This document shows, piece after piece, positions 47,195-57,900 of a stretch of 64,000 bases of DNA. Within the stretch, counting starts at the first letter, position 1. Each line of letters starts with the position of its first letter. Origin of the DNA: Nemertoderma westbladi (Eukaryota > Xenacoelomorpha > Nemertodermatida > Nemertodermatidae); assembly GCA_032718475.1 (NCBI GenBank), contig JAUCBJ010008596.1, positions 42,108 to 106,107 on the forward strand, written 5' to 3'. Both the position numbers and the translations under genes were made by a program. Under the pieces are notes generated by a model. The model saw nothing but the letters and a program-made list of their open reading frames with translations. It did not search any database and was not told the DNA's origin.

Positions 47195-49134
47195 GTGGCC
47201 AAGGGAAGACTTAGTCTGTGTGCTAGCAGAACAATGAAATCTGCCTTGCCGCGGCATGACTGGTTCTCTCTGTTGCAACAGCCAAGTGTAAGATCCAGCT
47301 TCACACTACAGCTGAGCAACAGGTATGAGGTTCTTGCCTCTGAGGCGGCAGATCACTGTGAGGGCTATACTGCCTTCACAGAGGCAGTTAAGTTAGCAGC
47401 TGCAGAAACAGTTCATGTATACCCTCGAAACAGGAAACGGGCCCCCTGTACTGACAACAAAATTCAGAAGTGCCGAAATGACCTCTACAAGGCGCAGAAA
47501 GAGTCCCGACTCAAACAGACTACAGTGGCCAAGAATGCAGTTAAGGCTGCATCTAGGTCCCTGAACAGGCAGTACTCTCTTAATTTACAGAAGCTAATAA
47601 ACCAACAGGTTGATGCCATCAATGATGCTGACGACAGCAGGCAATCATCAAAGGCATGGAGATCTATCAACTTGCTTGCTGGTCGAAAAAGCCAACCAAC
47701 CACCAAGGTTAAGGCTGAATCACCAGCCGATCGCCTCAATGGTTGGAAGGCCCACTTTGAAAAGCTCCTCAATAATGACAGGGTATTGCCTGATAACTTT
47801 ATAGAAGTAAAAGTGTCTGAGTCTGTACTCCCAGATATACAAATGGAGAGAATGGTTATACAAAGGGAGAGAATGAATATAAAAATGGAGATAATGGTTA
47901 TACAAAGGGAGAGAATGGTTATACAAAGGGAGAGAATGGTTTTACAAAGGGAGAGAATGGTTATACAAAGGGAGAGATTGGTTATACAACTGTACAAACG
48001 GAGAGAATGGTTATACAACTGTACAAAGGGAGAGAAATGGTTATACAAAGAGAGAGAATGGTTATATAAAGGGAGATAATGGTTATACAAAGGGAGAGAA
48101 TGGTTATACAAAGGGAGATAATGGTTATACAAACTGAGAGAATGGTCCATCTCCTTTGCAGAAGTGAAGGTTGCTGCAAAGAGCATTAAGACGAATCGTG
48201 CCAGTGGAGTAGATGGTGTTCCCCCTGAGGTCTTTAAAATACCTTTAATTAAATATCTTTAAAATATATAAGTTTAAAGCTCATCTATCCCATCATAGTA
48301 GACATGTAACGTACAACAAGAGTCCCACAAGAAATTTGTGTCTACTGTTGACGGTGACACAGAACCATTTGAAGTGTTATGGGGCATCCTCCAGGGAGAC
48401 ACACTTGCACCATTCTTGTTCATAATTGTTGTTGACTATGTTCTACACATGTCCTTAGATCATCATAATGATGATGGGGTGATGATAACTCCACCTACTG
48501 GCTCCAGAAGTCCAGGAAATCCTGCCAAGTACCTAACTGATCTAGACTTTGCTGATGACTTACGAGTACTCTCAGAATCACTAGAGGGAGCCCAACGGCT
48601 CCTCAGCGCATTAGAACATGCTGCTTCTAGTGTTGGTCTTTTTATTAACTCCAGAAAGACCAAAATTTTGACAGTTAACTTTGAAAGTCCTCAGTAAGTC
48701 TCTGATCGGATGAGCATAAGCTCCAAAGAAGGTATGCTTGTGCATGTGGATGACTTCTGTTACCTGGGATCATGGATCCGGAAGTCAGGTGAGGACCTTC
48801 GAATACGTAAGGGAAAGGCATGGGCAGCCTTGAATAGGCTTTCCAGGATTTGGAAGTCATCGAGAATTAATCATTGGTTCCCCCAAGCTTGACACTAGAA
48901 CAAAATCGCCTCCGCTTTGAAGGACATTGCTTTCGCCGTGAGGACCAGCCAGTGCATAATCTTGTACTTTGGCAGCCTCATGGAGTGAATAAGCATGGTG
49001 GACAGCCCCTGACTTTCTTGAGACACATCTTAAAGGACACTGGCCTTGAAGATGCGGATGATCTAGCAAATGTCATGGGTGATAGGGAGTTGTGGTGGCC
49101 CAATTTTGTCGACAAGCCGGCACAGCATTCTTAA
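47195..49134 (+). pseudogene. Family A linker and RT (copy C)
   Basis: The 294-codon frame 47195-48079 covers the linker up to SESVLPDI and then reads into a repeat. RT resumes at about 48155 (AAKSIKTNRASGVDGV in part) and 48338-48697 (ILQGDTLAPFLF, LDFADDLRVLSE). The C-terminal part is 48874-49134. The first-Asp box is deleted. Confidence 0.8.
47836..48147. repeat. ~21-bp minisatellite inside LINE copy C
   Basis: About 14 units of agaatggttatacaaagggag replace a short stretch of the RT linker (the sequence between gatat and atctcctttgcag in copies A and B). Either an expansion after insertion or filler at a repaired break. Confidence 0.9.
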
Positions 49135-49167
49135 AAATGCAGCTGCAATGCAGCATGCCGATACTAG

Positions 49168-49676
49168 TAGAGAATTAATCAGAAACTTAAGGTCAGGTTA
49201 TTTAGAGCAGCAGTAGTTCCAGTACTCCTCTATGGGAGTCCATGCTGGGCTCTAACTGCTGAGGACACCAAATTTCTGGATGGCACATTCACAAGAATGC
49301 TACGCCAGGTTCATTGTGTCAAGTACAATGCACACATCTCCAACCAGACACTATATAACATTGGAGGTGTCTCATTGGTTCCCCCAAGCTTGACACTAGA
49401 ACAAAATCGCATCCGCTTTGCAGGACATTGCTGTCGCCGTGAGGACCAGCCAGTGCATAATCTTGTACTTTGGCAGCCTCATGGAGTGAATAAGCATGGT
49501 GGACAGCCCATGACTTTCTTGAGACGCATCTTAAACGACACTGGCCTTGAAGATGCGGATGATCTAGCAAATGTCATGGGTGATAGGGAGTTGTGGCGGT
49601 GCAATTTTGTCGATAAGCCGGCACAGCATTCTTAAAAATGCAGCTGCAATGCAGCATGCCGATCCTAGTAGTAGAG
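49168..49676 (+). mobile_element. LINE family A 3' fragment, copy D, head-to-tail with copy C
   Basis: This 5'-truncated piece starts at agaattaatcagaaacttaagg, immediately after copy C's tail, and runs through the C-terminal frame (49297-49635) to its own tail. It begins at almost exactly the point where copy C's internal deletion begins, so C and D together look like a tandem rearrangement of one element. Confidence 0.8.
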
Positions 49677-49679
49677 TGC

Positions 49680-49971
49680 GATCCATGTACAACCCAGCAT
49701 CAAGGTTGACCAACTTAGTATTGATCGATACCTGGGTCAGTGAGTTTAAAACTCACAACAACTCACACTGAAGATCTGCTTCTTTATCATCCTGTCCATC
49801 TTGTTACAAATCCTATGGAAGTTGGCTAGTGAGACCACAGATAGCTGTGTTATCCCCTTCTAAAAGAGATGTAAATCTGCTGGTGTTGTTTTAAGCCTAT
49901 TGCATGATGACAATTATTTATAATAGAAATTATTAAATTATATAATATTACTGCATATTTTATATTATTAC
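49680..49971. other. No gene seen
   Basis: Spacer between a LINE tail and a host exon. The last ~60 bases are AT-rich intron sequence following the exon donor. Confidence 0.4.
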
Positions 49972-50122
49972 CTCCAGGCCATCCATGGGTATCTCCCTGT
50001 TATGACTAGAGACTGCACGACATCGTTGAACTCGTAAACTCCAAGGTCTGGGATGCTACACCTGAAGAATGCATCCCCATCAAATGTGATTATGGGAGTG
50101 TTGCAGGTCTGTATAATATCTC
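49972..50122 (-). CDS. Possible host exon: beta/gamma-crystallin-like segment
   Basis: A minus-strand open segment lies between an acceptor (ttattgttgtag) and a donor (TGGAG/gtaata), 151 bp, phase 1 to phase 2. It reads CNTPIITFDGDAFF, then SIPDLGVYEFNDVVQSLVIT, GRYPWMAW. The 'dlg..fND.vsSl.v.g..W' pattern is that of the second half of a beta/gamma-crystallin Greek-key motif, as found in secreted invertebrate proteins. The call rests on this pattern and good splice signals; no companion exon is visible. It shares strand with the FN2 and TSP1 exons. Confidence 0.5.
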
Positions 50123-50527
50123 CTACAACAATAAGGATAAATTGAAAAAGAGGCCTAACGTTGGAAGATTGAGAGAGGACTTTCGATGCAATCACATTTT
50201 ACCACTTTACCATTTTACCACCAAATCCACGTAATTAACAGCTGTTATGGCAATGAAAACCAGTGATATAACATATAACGACTTCATATTAATATTGCAG
50301 TTGTTATTGCAAAATACATAAGATATAACATACTGGAATATACCAATGATTCAACAGCATACACCTGTTATCTTCAGGGCATAAAATTAGATATTGTCTG
50401 ACGTGAAAATAGAATACCGAAATACCGAAATATGACTTTAATCAGCTTTAACACAGCTAGGCATAATATAGTATAAAGTATACATAATAAGCCAACAACT
50501 GTAATGTAGTACTGTACCCTACAACCA
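50123..50527. other. No gene seen; probably intron
   Basis: AT-rich sequence upstream of the crystallin-like exon's acceptor. No coding motif. Confidence 0.4.
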
Positions 50528-51250
50528 TACTGTTGACAGCAAGCAATCATTCCAGGCATGGAAATCGATCAACTTGCTTACTGGGTGGAAAAGCCAACCA
50601 ACTACCAAGGTTGAGGCTGAATCACCAGCCGATCGCCTCAATTGTAGGAAGGCCCTCTTTGAAAAGCTCCTCAATAATGACAGGGTATTAGCCTGATAAC
50701 ATTATAGAAGTAAAAGTGTCTGAGTCTGTACTCCCAGATATTCCCATTGGCAGAAGTGAAGGCTGCTGCAAAGAGCATTAAGACCAAGTGGAGTAAATGG
50801 TGTTCCCCCTGAGGTCTTTAAAATGAAAAAATGAAAACAAATAAGTTGGTGCCAGTTCCCAAGAAGGGCAACCTGACACTCTATGGTTCTTTTCGGGGAA
50901 TCTCATTGATTTTGATTGCTGCAAAGCTATACAATAGAATTCGATTAAATTGCATCAGGGATCCATCCCATTGAGAGACTGCTCCGTGGAAATCAGAATG
51001 GGTTCCGTAAAGGTCGTGGGACCATGGAGCCCATTTTGGCACTTAGAAGGATAATTGAAGAGTTATCAAAAAAGAAAGACAGGCATCTGGCTGTTATCTT
51101 TGTTGACTTCTTCAAAGCCTTTGATTCAGTCTCCCGCTCACATATGTTCAGCATACTTTCATTATATGGGATTCCTGATGAAATTATTGCAGTAATCAGA
51201 TCAGTATATGATGGTTCGACAACATTTGAGTCTACTGTTGACGGTGACAC
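50528..51250 (+). pseudogene. LINE family A fragment, copy E, interrupted by the BEL element
   Basis: 5'-truncated family A sequence begins near gacagcaagcaatcattcc (linker region) and continues through EVFK, YGSFRGISLI and AVIFVDFFKAFDSVSRS. It ends within STVDGDT at 51250, where the LTR starts. The remaining RT (from EPFEVLWG on) is expected beyond the right end of the window, after the far LTR. Small deletions (around 50750-50830) break the frame. Confidence 0.88.
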
Positions 51251-51787
51251 TGTGACGGGATCCAGGAGGGATCCCGATTTATCCGGTGTGGTATTTAGTC
51301 CACGCGTCCCCGCCGTGTGTAAGAGTGAAATAAAGATAACTGAGTTCTGAAGTTCGGTGTATAATAAGAGGTTATAAGATATAGATATATTGTGAATGTG
51401 TACAAGGCGGGATACGGTAACTAAAGTCCCGTGATCCCCTAACTAAACTAATTGGCTGTACCCTACGCTAGCACTGCTGCACTGAGATAACTGAATCACT
51501 GATTAATAGGTTATTGGTTATATTGCACGGTGGCCTTACTGCTACTCAATCGATGCCATTCCCCCCTCTGATTGGTTAGTACCCTTGTTGGCGCCCCGTG
51601 GAGTATTCCCGTTCACTCCACCTGTTCTCTCTGGGTTAGGGGTTTGGCCCCTGACCCTCTATTGTGTGCTTCCTTCCCACTCTTATTGGGAAGGCACGAG
51701 TTGGTTAATTGCCCAATCTCGTGGCTCCCAATATTGCTTATCGGCTAATAACTTTATGGGGTGTTGGCGGGATTGAATAAGCTAACA
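51251..51787 (-). repeat. 3' LTR of the BEL/Pao element
   Basis: This 537-bp LTR has TG...CA ends on both strands (tgtgacggga at 51251; gctaaca ending 51787). It is the downstream LTR because the element is coded on the minus strand. Over the 451 bases visible in the other LTR there is a single difference (a at 51581, g at 63880). A C-rich tract adjoins its inner edge. Confidence 0.93.
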
Positions 51788-51796
51788 CTCCCCCCC
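51788..51796 (-). other. Polypurine tract of the BEL element
   Basis: On the coding strand this reads gggggggag directly before the 3' LTR (TGTTAGC). It is the expected plus-strand primer site and fixes the LTR inner border. Confidence 0.8.
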
Positions 51797-52495
51797 ATGC
51801 TATCTTCCCGGTAAGAAGATAGCATCAACCAAAAAAGTGCGCTACAATCCCGCTGGATCCCGATCTAGCATCGGGTGTTGGGTGGAATTATTTTCTCTCG
51901 GGGTCGGCTTTCCAGGCCGCCCCCTATGGGTATGATAACGCTACCCTGTGTGCCTGGCGTCTCATGTCGGGCCGATCGCACTCACCTCTTCACGCGATTT
52001 TTGTTTCCCCAACACTTTCGCCCTATCTAACCTTCACTCTCACCCTAACTCTCTCATACCCCCGGACCTCCTCGTCCCTTACTCAGCCTCTCATTCTCCC
52101 CCCCCCACACTAGAATTGCGCTCGCACTCTCTCCGCACTTCACACTCTTATTCCGATTCTCAAGTCCACTTTGACTGTTTTATCTCTCCTGACGAACCTC
52201 CCCCCCCTCTCGTGCCGCCGCACTCAAGAAGTGTGAAATTGTCAGTTGTCTCGTCCATAGTGCCATAGTCAATTGTCCCCCAGTCCCAGTAGCTAATTGA
52301 GAAAGGTTGTATGACTATAGTACTTACTCCAAACGTATGTATTTTACTGCTAATCACTACGTACGTACATACGAATTGCACTTATATGGTTATTTGCATT
52401 AATTAAATTTATACTTAATAGTCCGTACGTTACATGCGGCGCCTTCCAGGCGCACCACGTCCCAGTCTCAGTCTCATTCCCTCGCCTCCGGGAAC
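51797..52495 (-). other. BEL element 3' untranslated region
   Basis: Between the third ORF and the polypurine tract. C-rich on the plus strand, with no ORF on the element's coding strand longer than about 70 codons. Confidence 0.6.
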
Positions 52496-53521
52496 TTATC
52501 TGTACCTCCTCACGTCCTCCTCCCTGGCCCGTTTCTTGGTTATCACCGCTCCTCTGGCATCATCCGCTTTCTGCTTCCGGACCTTCGCTGCCACTTCCTT
52601 GCTGATCCCGGTCGTCGGCTCCTTGGGCGCTGGTGTTATTAAAGCCCGATACCGCTTCGCCGGTGGCCCCTCAGAATGGCCTGGTTGTCTCCCTCGTGTG
52701 GCGTCCCATAGGATCATCTTCATTGCCTTTGGCACGTGTTCCGCCAAGAAATCCCTAAACTCCCTCCGGTTCTCTGGTGTCCACCTGTCCAGGTACCGTT
52801 GCGTGTTCATAACTCCGGCGAACGATGCCGCCGTAGCTACCTCTTGATAGGTAAACGGTAACCTTCGCTTTATGATTTCCATGTGGGTCTCCTGGTTTAT
52901 GAGGAAGAAACCCCACTTGAACTCTTGGGCCTTCATGCGCTGGCGCGTCATGGCCCCGACGTCGGCCCACTCCTCGAACCTCGTGAACTTCTCCTCGTCG
53001 CTCATCCAGTCGCACTCGCGTCCGTAGTGCCCCCGAAAGTGGCACTTTGGACATCGGTTATGCAACCGTGGACACGCCCCCATCCTGTGACTTGGTTCTC
53101 TACAATAGAGACAAAAGGTTCCCCGTTGGAACCGGTATAGGCAGCTGCTTTCCCGATGGGTCTGTCTCCCACAGTAGTCGCAGCCGAGTACCAATGTCTC
53201 GCGTCCCACCTCGTCTTTCGTCCCAAGCGATCTCCGCGGTCTATGGAGTCGCTGGTAGGCGAACTTCTCTATGTTGCTCTCCCTGTTTACGTCTATCTCT
53301 CCGCCCCTCTCGGGCATCGTCTCCCCGAATACTATCCGTGGTGCCGTTCCCGGTTGCTCGCCCAACCTGATGGTGCTCCCCGCGAAATCCATCGCCGGCC
53401 CCTCGTGCACCCAGGTCCGCTTGCCGGATCTGTTCCAGAAGGCCCTCGCCCCACTGGCCGTCACCACCCTCCCGCCAACCCAGTCCGTGTCCGAGTGGCC
53501 TATCCTTTCGATGGGCGGCAT
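52496..53521 (-). CDS. Accessory 3' ORF with three CCHC zinc knuckles (BEL element)
   Basis: The 341-codon frame has its first in-frame ATG at 53521, 34 codons after a stop. It contains three consecutive C-X2-C-X4-H-X4-C knuckles at residues 114-127, 137-150 and 157-170, the fold used by retroviral nucleocapsids to bind RNA or single-stranded DNA. Upstream lies an uncharacterised 110-residue region. Downstream is a charged region and a basic tail with KKRAREE that could be a nuclear signal. There is no signal peptide or membrane span, so it is not an envelope protein. It sits 1.4 kb after pol, where BEL/Pao elements usually carry nothing or env. Expression route (spliced or subgenomic RNA) is unknown. 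Role as an extra nucleocapsid-like factor is inference. Confidence 0.8.
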   Translation of the reverse strand: MPPIERIGHSDTDWVGGRVVTASGARAFWNRSGKRTWVHEGPAMDFAGSTIRLGEQPGTAPRIVFGETMPERGGEIDVNRESNIEKFAYQRLHRPRRSLGTKDEVGRETLVLGCDYCGRQTHRESSCLYRFQRGTFCLYCREPSHRMGACPRLHNRCPKCHFRGHYGRECDWMSDEEKFTRFEEWADVGAMTRQRMKAQEFKWGFFLINQETHMEIIKRRLPFTYQEVATAASFAGVMNTQRYLDRWTPENRREFRDFLAEHVPKAMKMILWDATRGRQPGHSEGPPAKRYRALITPAPKEPTTGISKEVAAKVRKQKADDARGAVITKKRAREEDVRRYR

Positions 53522-54105
53522 CTCTCCGAACTCGTCGTCGTCGTCCTCCTCTTCTGGTAGTGTCTTTCGGTGAAATCCACCAATATTTATTTTCCTCCTG
53601 ACTCCGCCTTTCTCTTCCTGATCAGCTTACTCGCCATTCCGAACACTATACTCGCTCACCATTAGGGTGGTGCCTTACCAAGGCGCAATACAGATGAGTG
53701 ATGTATTAAGATGTTTCCTACAGTTCGATAATGGCCTACTTTTCTACTTAACTGCGCCTTTCAAGCTTAATTTAATCTAATTAATTTCGGAGCTAGTAAA
53801 TCAGCCTAATTTACAATTTCCGTCCGTTACTTTTATTATGTTCTAGAACGACTTTCTTTGTGTTACCACTATTTTCCGATTTTTAGCCCTATTCTATTTA
53901 TTTATTTATTTTTGCTTTGATTCTACTGTCCTACTACTTACTACTGCCTATGGATTTATTCTATTCTCTCTCTGATCCATATTCTGGCCTACTCAGTGGG
54001 CCTATGCAGTACAGCAGTATGCGTCGTGTGGCCACACGATTTATCCAGCTGCACTCATATGCCCCCCCCTCGCTACTAACTCTACTTACTGCTAACTAAT
54101 ATCTA
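53522..54105 (-). other. BEL element spacer between pol and the third ORF
   Basis: No ORF of note. On the element's strand a 16-codon ATG frame with a basic KLIRKRK stretch begins near 53636. Whether it is a leader exon cannot be judged. Confidence 0.4.
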
Positions 54106-54840
54106 TATCCTATTTTTTTTACCCCTTTTACCTCTCACTCTCTCTCTCTAACTAATGGTACTACGTACCCTCTAACTCTAACTCTGACTAGGTACCACGT
54201 ACCTACTAACTCTAACTCTATCGGTACTACCTACCCTCTAACTCTAACTCTTAGGCATTACGTACCCTCTAACTCTAACTCTAACTAGGTACCACGTACC
54301 TACTAACTCTAGCTCTATCGGTACTACCTACCCTCTAACTCTAACTCTAACTAGGCATTACGTACCCTCTAACTCTAACTCTAACTAGGTACTACGTACC
54401 TACTAACTCTAACTATCGGTACTACGTACCCTCTAACTCTCTAACTCTAGGTACTACGTACCTACTAACTCTAACTCTATCGGTACTACCTACCCTCTAA
54501 CTCTAACTCTTAGGCATTACGTACCCTCTAACTCTCTAACTCTAGGTACTACGTACCTACTAACTCTAACTCTATTGGTACTACCTACCCTCTAACTCTA
54601 ACTCTAACTAGGCATTACGTACCTACTAACTCTAACTATCGGTACTACGTACCCTCTAACTCTCTAACTCTAGGTACTACGTACCTACTAACTCTCTAAC
54701 TATCGGTACTACGTACCTACTAACTAACTAACTCTAGGTACTACGTACCTACTAACTAACTAACTCTAGGTTCTAGGTACTACGTACCTACTAACTAACT
54801 AACTCTAGGTACTACGTACCTACTGACTCTCTAACTATTG
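54106..54840. repeat. Minisatellite inside the BEL element (ctaactctaactct / gtactacgtacc)
   Basis: About 730 bp of alternating ctctaactctaact blocks and near-palindromic ggta(c/t)(t/c)ac(g/c)tacc blocks occur in a loose higher-order unit of 55-60 bp. On the coding strand the simple part reads (TTAGAG)n. Confidence 0.9.
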
Positions 54841-54945
54841 TTTTTATTTTATTTTATTTTTATTTGTGTGGGAAGGGCGTCTCGCCCTCAATCCCACCCC
54901 CCTCAGTCCAAAACTTGGACGACTAAACTACACTCTAACTCCGCT

Positions 54946-57900
54946 TTAAGGTGCTCCTTCTAGAAGACAGCATTTACCTACCGCTCTCCTGTAGGTTTTT
55001 CTGTCCTTCGCACCTATCTTTCCACCTATCCGCACTTCTACCGATCGGACTCTTCCGTCCTTGTCGGAATAGGTGCCTACAACTCTCACCAACCGCCACT
55101 GGTTGTTGATGATAGTATCATCCGTGACGATTACGAGATCTCCCTCTCTCAACTCCCTGTTTGGCTTCCTCCACTTGCTTCGTTTATGGAGCGTGGGTAG
55201 GTATTCTTCTACCCACCTCCTCCAATACTCTGCGCTAATTGCTTTAGCTACTTTCCAACTTTGGCGGGAGTGTATATCATCTGGGTCTACACCCCGCATA
55301 TCTATGGTCGCTGGCCTTTCCATCAGGAAATGGCTAGGCGTCAACACGTCTAATGACTCAGGGTCATCATTCTCCGGGTATAGCGGTCTGCTATTAATGA
55401 TCCCCTCGCACTTCGCAAGTACTGTCCGTAAGACGTCTTCAGTGACCATGTGGGTGTTCATCAGCTTCGTCATTAGACGTTTTGAACTGCCCACGAGTCT
55501 CTCGACGCATCCTAATGTATGTGGTGCATACGGCGTCCTTCTCTCCCACTTCACTTGTCGTCTTCTCATGGCCGCCCTGACTTCTTCTCCCTCCAAGATG
55601 TCTAAGGCCTCTGCCATCTCATTCTCTGCGCCCACAAAGTTGGTGCCGTTGTCGCTGTATATCACTGCGATCGTCCCACCTTTGCGGTCCCTAAACCTTT
55701 CTAAGGCGTTAATGAATGCTGATGCGGTTGCATCTTGGGCTAGTTCTATCCCTACCGCCCGCGTATTGTTGCATACGAAGATAATACCGTAGCGTTTCTC
55801 CGTGTGTCGCATCACCTTGATCTTTATCGGCCCGAACATGTCCACACCGCAATGCGTAAATGGCGGGTCGTGCTGTCTTACCCTACTCGCCGGTAGTGGC
55901 GCCATCTCCTGTACGGCTCGCTCCTTCTTCGCTCGTCGGCAGGTCTGGCACTGTCCCACTACCGCTTTCACCTTCTTCCTTAATTGTTTGACCCAATAGG
56001 TCCTTCTTATCTCCGTGAGGGTTCGGTTGGTGCCCCCATGCAGTATCGATTTGTGGGAGTCCCATATGATCTGGTGGACTATAGGCGATCCTGTGGGAAT
56101 GATGATGGGTTTCGGTGGCACGACTATACTGTTGTTATATCCCACCCTAGAATTCATTACTAGGATCCCATCCTCGTTGAGTTGTGGCGACAGCGTTATC
56201 AACTCGCTATCCCGTCGGAGATGTTGTTGGTTACCGACACGTTCCACCTCGTCGTCGTAGTTCTTGCGTTGTTCATAGCGGATCACTGCCTTGGCCGCTC
56301 CTTCCAGATCTATGGTTGTCCTGGTCTTCTTGTCCTTGCCGACTCCCGCAAGGAAATTCCCAAAGGCTCTCCAGTACGCCACTAGTTTCTTGGTCTTATA
56401 CCAACTAGAACTGTAGCTGAGGAGTTTATCCGTCGGGTTATCGCACAGTTCCCTTCCTGGTTGCACGTCCCTGATCTCCCTCACCATCTGGGAGTATATC
56501 TCTTCTCCCTCTGAATCTCCCTCTTCTCCTTCTGATACTACTTCCGAGCCCGGGTCCACCTTCCTCATCGGCGGCCAGGCCTCCCTATCGCTCAGAAATT
56601 GTGGCCCGTGTTGCCACAATGCTTCTTTCTTTAAGAAAGTGTGGCGTTCCACGCCCCTCGACAGCAAGTCCGCTGGGTTCTCGTCTGTTGGGCAGTAGTG
56701 CCACCTTTCCAGTTCTGTGCTCGCCCTTATTTCGTCCACTCTATTCGCGACGAATATCGGGTATCTCGTCTTTTCGTTGTGTAGCCAACCAAGCACTACC
56801 ATGGAGTCCGTCCAGTAGTGTGTCTCCACTATGTTGGGAATTGTATCCACTAGGTAGGCTGTGGCTCTAACTCCTAGTCTCGCGGCTGTCAATTCTAACT
56901 TGGGAACAGATGCTGAATCTGGCGGCGTTGACTTAGCTTTGCTAAAGGCTAGTCTGGGCTTGTGAGGCCCCTCTCGTTGTACTAAATAGAGTGCCGCTCC
57001 GTATGCCTCTAACGACGCGTCGGAGAACATATGTAGGTCCAGATTCGTCATGTTCCCGTCCGGGAAATACACTCGCGGCATGTTGTATGTTCCCATCCTC
57101 TCCAAGTCTCCTGTCCATTTGCTCCACTGTTTCTTGATGTCTTCTGGTACCTCTACGTCCCACTCATCCTTCAACTTATATACTCTCTTGAGTATCTGTT
57201 TCCCCGTGACTAGTAATGGGGATGCTAGGCCTAGGGGATCGTATATCCTTGCTATATACGATACGTAACCCCTCTTCGTATGGGTGTCTGCGCCCTCCTG
57301 GCTCAGCTGATACTTCAGTTCGTCTGTTTTTCTATCCCACACGATTCCCAACGCCTTCTGCTGGGATTCCGTTCTCTTAATCGCCATGTCCTGTCCTTTG
57401 GCTGTTGTAGGGTTGTCCATGGTCGATTCTGGTTTCTTGTCTTCTATTTCCCTGATAAATTCTTCTGAACTGGATTGGAATTTGGTCAGGTTGAAGCCGG
57501 ATCCTTTCAGGATGTCGCGAACCTCGCGCCCTGTTTCCAGTATCTCCTCAACCGTATTTCCAGACTCCATGCCGTCGTCTACGTAGAAACCGCGTCTGAT
57601 CATGTCGACGGCCCTACTGCTATATCTATCTTCCTTGCCCTTTACCGTGTCTCTCACTGCCATAGTCGTCGTAAATGAGGACGACTTGGCCCCCATATTT
57701 TGTACTACCATCTTATACGCTGGTATTACCGGCGGTTCTTCTTCGCCGTTATACCATAAGAAGCGTTGACTGTCACTATCTTCTTCTGTTACTCGGACTT
57801 GGTTGAACATGCCTTCTATGTCACACGTGAAGGCGTGTTTCCCATTCCTAAATCTAAGTAGTACTTCTATGCCCGAATTGTATATGTTTGGGCCCTCTAG

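Larger units (their letters stand above)
45665..49165 (+). mobile_element. LINE family A, copy C (rearranged)
   Basis: Complete 5' leader (45665-46112), start ATG at 46141, endonuclease region to about 47150, linker and RT to 49134, tail to 49165. Compared with copy A it carries a minisatellite at 47836-48147, lacks the RT part between about 48335 and the ILQGD box (including the first catalytic Asp), and lacks the ~200-bp C-terminal segment between 'gagaattaatc' and 'attggttccc' at about 48872. FADD persists at about 48550. Not functional. Confidence 0.85.

Noticed and set aside
51585-51600. ttggcgccccgtgg, resembling a retroviral primer-binding site
   Set aside because: It lies inside the LTR and on the non-coding strand of the element, so it cannot serve as the primer site.
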